Origin: Candidatus Omnitrophota bacterium
Lineage (GTDB): Bacteria > Omnitrophota > Gorgyraeia > Duberdicusellales > 4484-171
Direction: 5' to 3'
Length of the DNA: 5,374 nucleotides
Assembly (NCBI GenBank): GCA_028717025.1
Contig: JAQUOR010000128.1
Location: 1-5,374, forward strand
The notes beneath the pieces are model-generated. The model was not told the DNA's origin and made no database searches. It was given only the letters and a program-made list of their open reading frames with translations. Made by a program: the position numbers and the translations under genes. This document shows, piece after piece, positions 1 to 5,374 of this stretch (position 1 is the first letter of the stretch; every line of letters begins with the position of its first letter).

Positions 1-31
1 CGTTCTCTTCATCTTCTCTTTCTTGCCACAT
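1..31 (-). CDS. Possible 5' end of a further gene, cut by the window edge
   Basis: An ATG at 31-29 opens a frame that stays open for ten codons to the window edge (MWQEREDEEN), with an in-frame stop two codons upstream. No good ribosome binding site precedes it. It is too short to identify and is listed only because the frame is open at the edge. Confidence 0.13.
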   Translation of the reverse strand, partial: MWQEREDEEN

Positions 32-67
32 AATTTACTTATTTTTCCACGCAATCAACCACTGCTT

Positions 68-163
68 TCAAATCAAAACCGTGTCCCTGCCGCTTGAGTG
101 GTGATTCAGCGATATTGTTATTTTGTCGTCGGTAACTATCCGAACGTTATTCTTAAATCCCAT
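68..163 (-). CDS. Doubtful 31-residue reading frame after res
   Basis: An ATG 13 bp downstream of the res stop, with only a weak GGA at 5-nt spacing, opens a 31-codon frame beginning MGFKNNVRIVTDDKITIS and ending in TGA. I do not recognise it. A second frame without an early start codon covers the same stretch and runs on to a TAA at 39-41, ending HGFDLKAVVDCVEK. Removing one AT from the ATAT near 110 would join the two into a 40-residue frame, so this may be a frameshifted small gene rather than a complete one. It may equally be non-coding. Confidence 0.22.
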   Translation of the reverse strand: MGFKNNVRIVTDDKITISLNHHSSGRDTVLI

Positions 164-176
164 TTTTATCCGTTCT

Positions 177-2402
177 TTAAAAGACCAAATTCTCCCAGTT
201 ATCATTACTGACAGTTAATGCTTTACTGTCCTTGTTAAAATAAATCCATCTCCCGGTAAATTTCCGAGGATCGGTATTGGTGACAATGCCGCCGAACAGG
301 TTTTTGCCTTTTTTATTCTGCTCTTTAATATAAGCATTAAGCCCATCAATTTTCGGGCCAGCGACCTGTCGGGTTAATCCGGACTTCGTATCAAAAAGGC
401 CTGTTGAGCCGTCTTTCATTTGAACAATAAAATCGATATAGAACGGCTTCTTGTCGCCATTTTCCTGATAGGGCACAGCAAGGAATACCGCATCGCGGTC
501 GCCATTCTTAAACCACCAGTGAATATGGCTTTGTTTCTCAAGGAAATCGATAAACGCCCTTTCTATGATGGAAGTTTCGTTGCAATAGAACGGTTGCATT
601 ATTGATTTAAATTTATGATCGATCTCCGCATAAGCCGAACTATAACTTATGCTTTCCGGCACATCCCAGCTATCATCATAATCAAGCTCTTTTTCCCGCT
701 TTGAAACATGATCCCGATACTTCGTCTTCGTCTGATCTATGACGTTGACGAAATGCTGAATATTCTCCTCGCTAAGCACCATTTCGACGACTTCTTCCTG
801 CACGTCCTCGTATTTCATGTTTAGCTTCTGGTCAAAAAAATAGTAGATGGCTTCTTTTAACCTGCCGATTGAACGGTCTTCCGGATGAAATGGGGAGAGA
901 TTTTTTCTCACGAAGTAATCAAAATACTTTTGCAGGTCAAAGCCGGTCATCTTGATGCCTTTATTGCCGGTTATTGTCTGCCCGACCAGAGCGTCGACGC
1001 TTTCTGCCTTGAAATCAGAGATAAAATTGACGCTCATACCTTTTGATTTCTTCTGAATCTTTTTAGCAAGACCGTAAGCGTCGGCTTCTTGCAAAAATAC
1101 CTTAATAAAAAATGACGATAATCTTGTCTTTTCACGATGCCTTTTTGAATGACAGGAAGGAACACGTAAAGGCGCATAATCGCCTCTGCGACGCGCCGTA
1201 TGAACGGTAATATAGTCTCTGGCGATATCTTCTTGAATTGCGATGTCATCCAGATTAGTGAAGATATATCCAAAATTGAGGATTTCATTTGTGTAATGGC
1301 CATAATCGGGATCAGGCATTCGCATAATTCTGCCAATTGTCTGAATTGAAAAGACAATACTTTTCCAGTCACGAAACAGCACCAAGATATGAGCCCGTGG
1401 ACAATCCCAGCCCAGAGCGAGTGCCTGCTTAAATATTAAAACTTCCGCCTCGCTGTCTGCTTTTGAAATATTCTCTAAGTTTTCATGGTCCCCGGAAAGA
1501 TGAATCGCCAGCTTGCCGTTTTCGGTAGTGATTTTGTGCTTATCTTTCAGGATCGCAATAACCTTGTCCTTAATGACATCTTCAAGCGATGTTTTTCTGT
1601 CCGGCAACTGCACAAGAACCAGAGGATTGATATCAATTTTCTCTTTGGCGTAGGCTTCTTTGAGGGCTTTTCTTTTTTTTAAGGCAAGCTCGATAACGAT
1701 CTCTTCGGATTGTTTGCTCAGCTGACTTTGAACCTTGGCATCTTTTATGAGATTCTTAAACTCCGGATTAAGGATGACAGCCTTTTTGATCATTCCCTCA
1801 GCCTTGACATCTTCCAATTGAACAGAAACCCGCTCATCAGCAACCCCATCTAATGTCGGTGTGGCTGACACTTCAACGGTTAACTTGGGTCCAATGTCTT
1901 TGATCAAGTTCTGTGATATCTCGCTCGTGGCGTGATGATGGCTCTCATCAATAATGAGAATAATTGTTCGGCCTTCTTCCCGAGTATTGGCAAGAACGTT
2001 GGATAGATTATTATCCTGTTCATTGTCCCGAATATAAATATTGCCTTCCTTATTGATGCTTTCCCAATTAAAGAAAAGAACCTCGTTTTGGTCGATGCGT
2101 TTACCGTCCAAATCCTCGAAGAACGAACACCGCAAAGCCCGGCTGGGTTCATAATAATGATCCAGCTTGTTCTTGCTTTGCTCGTGTAACTGCCGGGGAG
2201 CTGTCCAGATAAACGAAAGAGGCGTTTTAATCTCTTTGTCCTCACACAATTGCTTGAGAAATTCGGCCATCATGATGGTCTTGCCTGATCCGGTAGGAGC
2301 CTTAAAAATGAGCTTCTTATTATCTGTATAGCTCAACAGCTTCTTGGCCTTGCCCAGCAATTCATCGATGGCGATGGTTTGATAATTTTTTAATTGCATC
2401 AT
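177..2402 (-). CDS. res: Type III restriction enzyme Res subunit (SF2 helicase-nuclease)
   Basis: This 741-residue protein has the helicase and nuclease parts of a type III Res subunit. Visible helicase motifs are a Q-motif-like LKNYQ (4-8), Walker A APTGSGKT (35-42), Walker B DESH (152-155), SAT (179-181), motif V ALGWDCPRA (329-337) and motif VI QTIGRIMRMP (354-363), whose R358 and R361 would be the arginine fingers. A long helical middle (about 420-600) leads to a C-terminal PD-(D/E)xK-like nuclease: E614, WWFKNG (629-634), YID with D657, and DTK with D671 and K673, i.e. D-x13-DxK. The proline usual before the first Asp is Ile656. Family members use ATP hydrolysis to communicate along DNA and cut unmodified DNA in complex with Mod. 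At 741 residues it is shorter than EcoP15I Res (about 970), but every core motif is present, so it looks intact. Its start overlaps the mod stop by 4 bp. Confidence 0.94.
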   Translation of the reverse strand: MMQLKNYQTIAIDELLGKAKKLLSYTDNKKLIFKAPTGSGKTIMMAEFLKQLCEDKEIKTPLSFIWTAPRQLHEQSKNKLDHYYEPSRALRCSFFEDLDGKRIDQNEVLFFNWESINKEGNIYIRDNEQDNNLSNVLANTREEGRTIILIIDESHHHATSEISQNLIKDIGPKLTVEVSATPTLDGVADERVSVQLEDVKAEGMIKKAVILNPEFKNLIKDAKVQSQLSKQSEEIVIELALKKRKALKEAYAKEKIDINPLVLVQLPDRKTSLEDVIKDKVIAILKDKHKITTENGKLAIHLSGDHENLENISKADSEAEVLIFKQALALGWDCPRAHILVLFRDWKSIVFSIQTIGRIMRMPDPDYGHYTNEILNFGYIFTNLDDIAIQEDIARDYITVHTARRRGDYAPLRVPSCHSKRHREKTRLSSFFIKVFLQEADAYGLAKKIQKKSKGMSVNFISDFKAESVDALVGQTITGNKGIKMTGFDLQKYFDYFVRKNLSPFHPEDRSIGRLKEAIYYFFDQKLNMKYEDVQEEVVEMVLSEENIQHFVNVIDQTKTKYRDHVSKREKELDYDDSWDVPESISYSSAYAEIDHKFKSIMQPFYCNETSIIERAFIDFLEKQSHIHWWFKNGDRDAVFLAVPYQENGDKKPFYIDFIVQMKDGSTGLFDTKSGLTRQVAGPKIDGLNAYIKEQNKKGKNLFGGIVTNTDPRKFTGRWIYFNKDSKALTVSNDNWENLVF

Positions 2403-4141
2403 TTGAATATTCTCCTGTAAACCCGCAAGATAACTTCGGGGATGGGTGACAGCTTAACTTTTTGTTTGATGTCCTTAAACTCATCCTCGAAGGAATCATC
2501 CCCGAGCGAGAAAACATAGACGCTGAATTTGCCCTTTAGCTTGGCAATGGCTTCCTTAAAATCCCCAATGGCCATCTGGTCATAGATGATGCCGGTGTAG
2601 TGATCGGCGTTCTTGAAAATCTTAAACGCCTTTTTATTCGTAATTCTTTCAAAGGTGCCCTCCTTGAGACAGAGCATCTCCGTTGCCATCTCAGTGAGTT
2701 TCTTTTTATTTTTATCAGTGGGATCAGCGTCAACAAAATCCGTGCGGAAATACTTTAAGCTCCCACCAAGGCCCTCGACCTTTTCATCCTTAGAATCCTT
2801 ATAACCTGTGATGACCTTTTTAACCCTTGGATAACATATTTCTTCAGCAATCTTGTTTTCGTTATTTGTGCAAAGAATGAATTGTCGCTTACCACCATCT
2901 TCTTTATTCATCTCTAACACTGTTTGTCCTGTGGTGCCTGATCCAGCGAAGAAATCCAGAACAATTTCATTCTGTCTGCAGGCCGATAGCAAATGTTTAA
3001 TTAATCCGACTGGTTTTGGATGCATTCCGTAGTCGTTGCCAAGAATATTTTGCAATTCCATGCCACCCGAACTTTTCAGGCTTAGAATCGACCTCAAAAG
3101 TAAATTTTCAACATTATCAAGATATTGCACAAAGCTTGGCTGTGTCTTTTCGTCCTTTCCAAACCAAATAGACCCGTGCAAGATGCTCCCATCATGAAGT
3201 TTTATAGGCTTTTCGCTCCCTAAATATTTATTAAATGTTTCTCGTTTCCATCTCCATCCTTTTTGGGGGATCCGAACAGGTTTCTTTGTTATGGGATGCT
3301 GGACAATGTATCGTGGCCCTTGGGTTTGGGCATTAGGCCAGCAAAGATTGATCTTACCCCAAATCCTATAATGTTCATCAACCTGACAATAAAGGGTTAT
3401 GCCTCTATCGTATTTATTCTTTTCATATAGAAATCGAAGCCTTTCTTCCGTCTCAGGTATAGCTATTTTCTTTTTCCGGCAATCTTCAAGAAGATCGTAG
3501 ACGCTTTCTAGCCCATCTTTTCGTTGAGTGAATTGATGTTTTAATGCGCCATTTTTAACGTAAAGCAAAATGTATTCATGTATGTTACCAATACCCTTAT
3601 CGTTCTTAGGGATTCGTTTATTCCATGTAATTTGTTCTACAAAATTATTCTGACCAAAAATTTCATCGCATAAAATCTTTAATTGTGCCGATTCATTCTC
3701 ATCGATAGAAATAAAAATAGTGCCGTGATCTGCAAGCAGATTTTTTGCCAATCTTAATCTCTTTGAAATGAAAGACAACCACTTACTATGTCTGTAGGTA
3801 TCATTTTCATCGATCCATTTATCGTTAAATTTCCATTCTTTTGTTTCTCCAGTATTGTACGGAGGATCGATATAAATAACGTCAATTTTGCCCTTATGGG
3901 TATAATTCAATACCGATAGGGCGTGATAGTTGTCTCCCTCGATGAGGATATTTGTCGGCCCAGCGGTGCCATTGGCAATTTCTCTATCTTCGACATCCGC
4001 CAAGACAGGTAATTTTGTCTTGCAGAGCTCAGCCACGTCCTCAGGTTTATTCTCCCAAAGCAAGCCAAATTTCTTGCCCTTCTTTAAACGCTTAATCTCG
4101 TCGATTAATTGTTCTTTTGACAGATTGCCATATCCGCTCAT
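2399..4141 (-). CDS. mod: Type III restriction-modification DNA methyltransferase (Mod)
   Basis: This 580-residue protein is a DNA adenine-N6 methyltransferase of the beta class, in which the catalytic motif precedes the cofactor motif. An N-terminal segment (1-60) contains KKFGLLWENKPE (23-34), common in type III Mod proteins. Next come IEGDNYHAL (67-75), catalytic DPPYNTGE (92-99), and GTIFISIDENE (140-150). The target-recognition region spans about 195-365. After it come HPKPVGLIKHLL (374-385) and the S-adenosylmethionine-binding motif DFFAGSGTTG (396-405). The C-terminal 120 residues end in the family-like PEVILRVYRRIF (568-579). In type III systems Mod recognises an asymmetric site, methylates one strand, and is required for Res to cleave. 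The length is a little below EcoP15I Mod (about 645). The gene begins 28 bp after the HEPN gene and overlaps res by 4 bp. The 5' part, 3421-3900, is markedly AT-rich. No simple repeat tract suggesting phase variation is present. The recognition sequence cannot be read from this. Confidence 0.95.
   Translation of the reverse strand: MSGYGNLSKEQLIDEIKRLKKGKKFGLLWENKPEDVAELCKTKLPVLADVEDREIANGTAGPTNILIEGDNYHALSVLNYTHKGKIDVIYIDPPYNTGETKEWKFNDKWIDENDTYRHSKWLSFISKRLRLAKNLLADHGTIFISIDENESAQLKILCDEIFGQNNFVEQITWNKRIPKNDKGIGNIHEYILLYVKNGALKHQFTQRKDGLESVYDLLEDCRKKKIAIPETEERLRFLYEKNKYDRGITLYCQVDEHYRIWGKINLCWPNAQTQGPRYIVQHPITKKPVRIPQKGWRWKRETFNKYLGSEKPIKLHDGSILHGSIWFGKDEKTQPSFVQYLDNVENLLLRSILSLKSSGGMELQNILGNDYGMHPKPVGLIKHLLSACRQNEIVLDFFAGSGTTGQTVLEMNKEDGGKRQFILCTNNENKIAEEICYPRVKKVITGYKDSKDEKVEGLGGSLKYFRTDFVDADPTDKNKKKLTEMATEMLCLKEGTFERITNKKAFKIFKNADHYTGIIYDQMAIGDFKEAIAKLKGKFSVYVFSLGDDSFEDEFKDIKQKVKLSPIPEVILRVYRRIFK
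2411..2416 (-). promoter_or_regulatory. Ribosome binding site of res, inside the mod 3' end
   Basis: Minus-strand AGGAGA lies 8 nt before the ATG at 2402 and 11 nt before a second in-frame ATG at 2399, so it favours the first. It falls within the last codons of mod; the mod stop and res start overlap as ATGA, which suggests translational coupling. Confidence 0.7.
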
Positions 4142-4151
4142 AAGTTAGTTA

Positions 4152-4156
4152 CTCCC
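4152..4156 (-). promoter_or_regulatory. Ribosome binding site of mod
   Basis: Minus-strand GGGAG lies 10 nt before the ATG at 4141, in the 28-bp gap after the HEPN stop codon. The spacing is slightly long. The gap holds no recognisable promoter or terminator hairpin, so mod is probably transcribed through from the upstream genes. Confidence 0.55.
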
Positions 4157-4169
4157 GATTTTGATTATT

Positions 4170-4667
4170 TTATTCCGCTAAAATCTCTTCGATCTTCAGC
4201 ACGAAATCCTTCGCGTCTTCAATGATCCATTCAGCGTCATCGTTGGTGATGATCTCGACGCCGTATTGCTCAACCACTCTGTTCTCTTGAGCCTTATCCA
4301 ATGACTCGGAATATTTCTGCTCAAGCTGTTTGGCGCGTTTAACATACGAGACAAATTCCGGCTTGACCTTGCCGCGCTTGACATAAAATTCCTTGAACGC
4401 CGCGAGCGCGCAGTAATGTGCTGTAGCGCGAATGCCTATTTTATAAAGCGATGCCAAAACAGCGTGATACATCGCGTAGTAGCCGCATATGATCGTCCAG
4501 TCGAAGAGGTCATTGTCAAACATCAGCTTCATCGCGCGCAGGTTATGATGGGCTTTCTCGATATGCTGTTGCGCGCGCTCGGTGTTGACCGGCACCTTCT
4601 GAAGATTGGGCCTGCCTTCTCTGGGATGAAAACATCCTTGTAGAATCCTCTCCAAGTTTTCGGGCAT
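4170..4667 (-). CDS. HEPN-domain protein (toxin-type partner of the MNT protein)
   Basis: This 165-residue, mostly helical protein shows the HEPN pattern: a helix at 29-50 (RAQQHIEKAHHNLRAMKLM), DWTIICGYYAMYHAVLASL (56-74), IRATAH (79-84) and a C-terminal helix (about 143-163). The YYAMYHA segment followed by a GI-x-x-x-x-H turn is typical of the HEPN/UPF0332-like group, usually encoded next to an MNT gene, as here. Known HEPN toxins are RNases using an R-x4-6-H motif. At the equivalent place this protein has R130-VVEQ-Y135, with tyrosine where histidine is expected. The nuclease is therefore probably degenerate or unconventional, while Y135 could be a nucleotidylation target by analogy with HepT; both points are inference. 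About 28 residues precede the domain, and GGAGG 8 nt upstream supports this start. The gene lies one base after the MNT gene and 28 bp before mod. It could be a toxin, or a structural partner that modulates the MNT protein. Confidence 0.85.
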   Translation of the reverse strand: MPENLERILQGCFHPREGRPNLQKVPVNTERAQQHIEKAHHNLRAMKLMFDNDLFDWTIICGYYAMYHAVLASLYKIGIRATAHYCALAAFKEFYVKRGKVKPEFVSYVKRAKQLEQKYSESLDKAQENRVVEQYGVEIITNDDAEWIIEDAKDFVLKIEEILAE

Positions 4668-4668
4668 A

Positions 4669-5295
4669 TTATTTGCCTCCCTCTCTTATAAGTTGCCAGA
4701 ATAGAAACTCGTTATACAAAACGATGCGATCGTTCCATAGATTATCGTAAAACTCAGTCTTATCCTTATAGCCATCGATGAATTTCTTTGTTGTCGTGCA
4801 TATCGGCCTTATTTCCAAGAGCGGGCTCACATCCGTCTTGGCCTTGTTCAGTATCTCGATGATGTCGTTTTCCTTATCCGGGACAACCGCCAGTATGTCA
4901 ATATCACTTTCCTTGGTCCACTGGCTTCTTGCCACGGAGCCGAAAAGGACAACAAGCTGAATGCGCTTGTTGGAAAGCTCGATAATTGAATCGGTGTATT
5001 TCTTGATCAGGCGGGCGATATTCTTGTTTTTGGCATAGAACGCTTTGCGCCGCTCAAGCTCCAAAAGCTCGAATATTTTTATGGTATCTTCATTTTCAAG
5101 ATTGGGTTTAAAAAAGGTGGAGTGCGACATCTCGTTGCGCTTGAACATATCGTTCTTCACGAATAAGCGCATGGAATTGTCCACATTAGCCAGCGATGAT
5201 TTTGACATGCGGGAGAGCTCACGCAAGTGAATCTCTTTAAAAGGATCTTTCAGGAATACTTCGAGTATTTTCTTCCTTCCGGATGGGATTAACAT
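4669..5295 (-). CDS. Winged-HTH/MNT-fold nucleotidyltransferase (antitoxin-type regulator)
   Basis: This 208-residue protein joins a DNA-binding domain to a minimal nucleotidyltransferase (MNT). Residues 1-67 look like a winged helix: HLRELSRMS (23-31) as first HTH helix, a recognition helix near 33-49, and a wing near 51-65. A charged linker (about 70-110) leads to the MNT core LFGSVAR (117-123) and SDID (130-133). This is the GS-x10-DxD signature, with G119, S120, D131 and D133 present; E161 in the following strand may be the third metal-binding acid. In characterised HEPN/MNT pairs such as MntA-HepT, the MNT protein is the antitoxin and transfers AMP to a tyrosine of the HEPN toxin. I infer the same role here, plus autoregulation through the wHTH, which MntA itself lacks as far as I recall. 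The start is set by AGGAGA 7 nt upstream, and the N-terminus fits the family. The HEPN gene follows after one base, with coupled translation likely. Confidence 0.86.
   Translation of the reverse strand: MLIPSGRKKILEVFLKDPFKEIHLRELSRMSKSSLANVDNSMRLFVKNDMFKRNEMSHSTFFKPNLENEDTIKIFELLELERRKAFYAKNKNIARLIKKYTDSIIELSNKRIQLVVLFGSVARSQWTKESDIDILAVVPDKENDIIEILNKAKTDVSPLLEIRPICTTTKKFIDGYKDKTEFYDNLWNDRIVLYNEFLFWQLIREGGK
4676..4680 (-). promoter_or_regulatory. Ribosome binding site of the HEPN gene
   Basis: Minus-strand GGAGG lies 8 nt before the ATG at 4667 and inside the last codons of the preceding gene. Together with the TAA-T-ATG junction it fixes the start and points to translational coupling of the pair. 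Confidence 0.75.
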
Positions 5296-5302
5296 GGCTT
5301 TT

Positions 5303-5308
5303 TCTCCT
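5303..5308 (-). promoter_or_regulatory. Ribosome binding site of the wHTH-MNT gene, inside an operator arm
   Basis: The minus-strand sequence AGGAGA lies 7 nt before the ATG at 5295, fixing that start. It is also the outer end of the left arm of the 13-bp inverted repeat, so translation signal and putative protein-binding half-site coincide. Confidence 0.8.
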
Positions 5309-5327
5309 GTTCTATTGGATAATACAA

Positions 5328-5348
5328 CTGTTCGATAGTATAGAACAG
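5328..5348. promoter_or_regulatory. 21-bp palindromic operator centred on the -10 box
   Basis: On the plus strand the arms are CTGTTC (5328-5333) and GAACAG (5343-5348). Including the inner bases, 9 of 10 base pairs match around a central base at 5338; the only mismatch is G5334 against A5342. The -10 box (5337-5342) lies inside the palindrome, so a dimeric protein bound here should block RNA polymerase. The likely ligand is the winged-HTH protein encoded immediately downstream, which would make this autorepression. Palindrome and position are seen; the bound protein is inferred. Confidence 0.65.
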
Positions 5349-5365
5349 GAGAGGGCGGCTGTCAA
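5337..5365 (-). promoter_or_regulatory. Sigma-70 promoter of the four-gene operon
   Basis: Read on the minus strand, a perfect -35 box TTGACA (5365-5360) is followed after 17 bp by a -10 box TATACT (5342-5337), one base from the TATAAT consensus. Transcription would start near 5329-5332, giving a leader of about 34-37 nt before the ATG at 5295. This is the only strong promoter I see, and downstream gene gaps are -4 to 28 bp, so it probably drives all four genes. The call rests on sequence match and ideal spacing; no start site is known. Confidence 0.82.
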
Positions 5366-5374
5366 CCAGAATTT

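Larger units (their letters stand above)
5303..5352. repeat. 13-bp perfect inverted repeat flanking the transcription start
   Basis: The arm TCTCCTGTTCTAT at 5303-5315 is exactly repeated in inverse orientation (ATAGAACAGGAGA) at 5340-5352, with 24 bp between. The right arm lies in the promoter spacer and enters the -10 box. The left arm contains the complement of the ribosome binding site of the first gene. The core CTGTTCTAT recurs with one change as CTGTTCGAT at 5328-5336, giving three half-sites; the two plus-strand copies start exactly 21 bp apart, about two helical turns. Because one arm lies upstream of the expected transcription start, an mRNA hairpin is unlikely and a DNA operator array is the better reading. 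Confidence 0.7.

Noticed and set aside
39..176. Rho-independent terminator after res
   Set aside because: I found no GC-rich stem followed by a T run on the minus strand after the res stop.
1673..1680. Run of eight A (sense strand) in res, a possible slippage or phase-variation tract
   Set aside because: It encodes the ordinary Leu-Lys-Lys-Arg-Lys segment, is short for phase variation, and I see no nearby hairpin or Shine-Dalgarno stimulator that would mark programmed frameshifting.
1904..2245. 113-codon open frame inside res in another frame of the same strand
   Set aside because: It overlaps the helicase region of res, has no recognisable motif, and is a shadow of the strong coding sequence.
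2409..2418. ACAGGAGA before res matches the end of the operator arm at 5303-5310
   Set aside because: The shared bases are essentially the Shine-Dalgarno sequence, and the CTGTTC/GAACAG core is not present there.
3930..4148. Plus-strand open frame opposite the mod start
   Set aside because: It is antisense to conserved Mod N-terminal coding sequence and reads as low-complexity Ser/Leu/Phe text typical of shadows.
5303..5352. Inverted repeat as a leader hairpin hiding the ribosome binding site
   Set aside because: The upstream arm lies before or within the -10 box of the predicted promoter, so it should not be in the mRNA.

Overview
The window is a compact bacterial defence-type operon. All clear genes lie on the minus strand and are read from right to left. 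Bacterial origin is supported by a consensus-like sigma-70 promoter (TTGACA, 17 bp, TATACT) and good Shine-Dalgarno sites. G+C is moderate: about 50% in sampled lines of the promoter-proximal genes and about 34% in part of the methyltransferase gene. I cannot name the species. The HEPN and nucleotidyltransferase proteins resemble, from memory, versions common in archaea, candidate phyla and anaerobic bacteria; that is an impression, not a search result.

Layout in transcription order: (1) promoter/operator region, 5303-5365; (2) a winged-HTH plus MNT-fold nucleotidyltransferase, 5295-4669; (3) a HEPN-domain protein, 4667-4170, one base downstream; (4) a type III restriction-modification Mod subunit (beta-class adenine-N6 methyltransferase), 4141-2399; (5) a type III Res subunit (SF2 helicase with C-terminal PD-(D/E)xK-type nuclease), 2402-177, overlapping mod by 4 bp; (6) a 176-bp tail holding only a doubtful small reading frame, perhaps frameshifted, and the possible start of another gene at the left edge.

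Mod and Res together form a recognisable type III R-M system: Mod recognises and methylates an asymmetric site, and Res is the ATP-driven partner that cleaves unmodified DNA. What stands out is that a HEPN/MNT pair, a known toxin-antitoxin architecture, sits as the first two genes of the same apparent transcription unit. The first protein carries its own DNA-binding domain. The only promoter I can see has a 21-bp near-perfect palindrome centred on its -10 box and a third copy of the same half-site lying over the first gene's ribosome binding site. I infer that the wHTH-MNT protein autoregulates the operon and so also sets R-M expression, much as C proteins do in some type II systems, and that the HEPN/MNT pair may act as a guard or addiction module for the R-M genes. 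The HEPN protein lacks the canonical RNase His, so its toxicity is uncertain.
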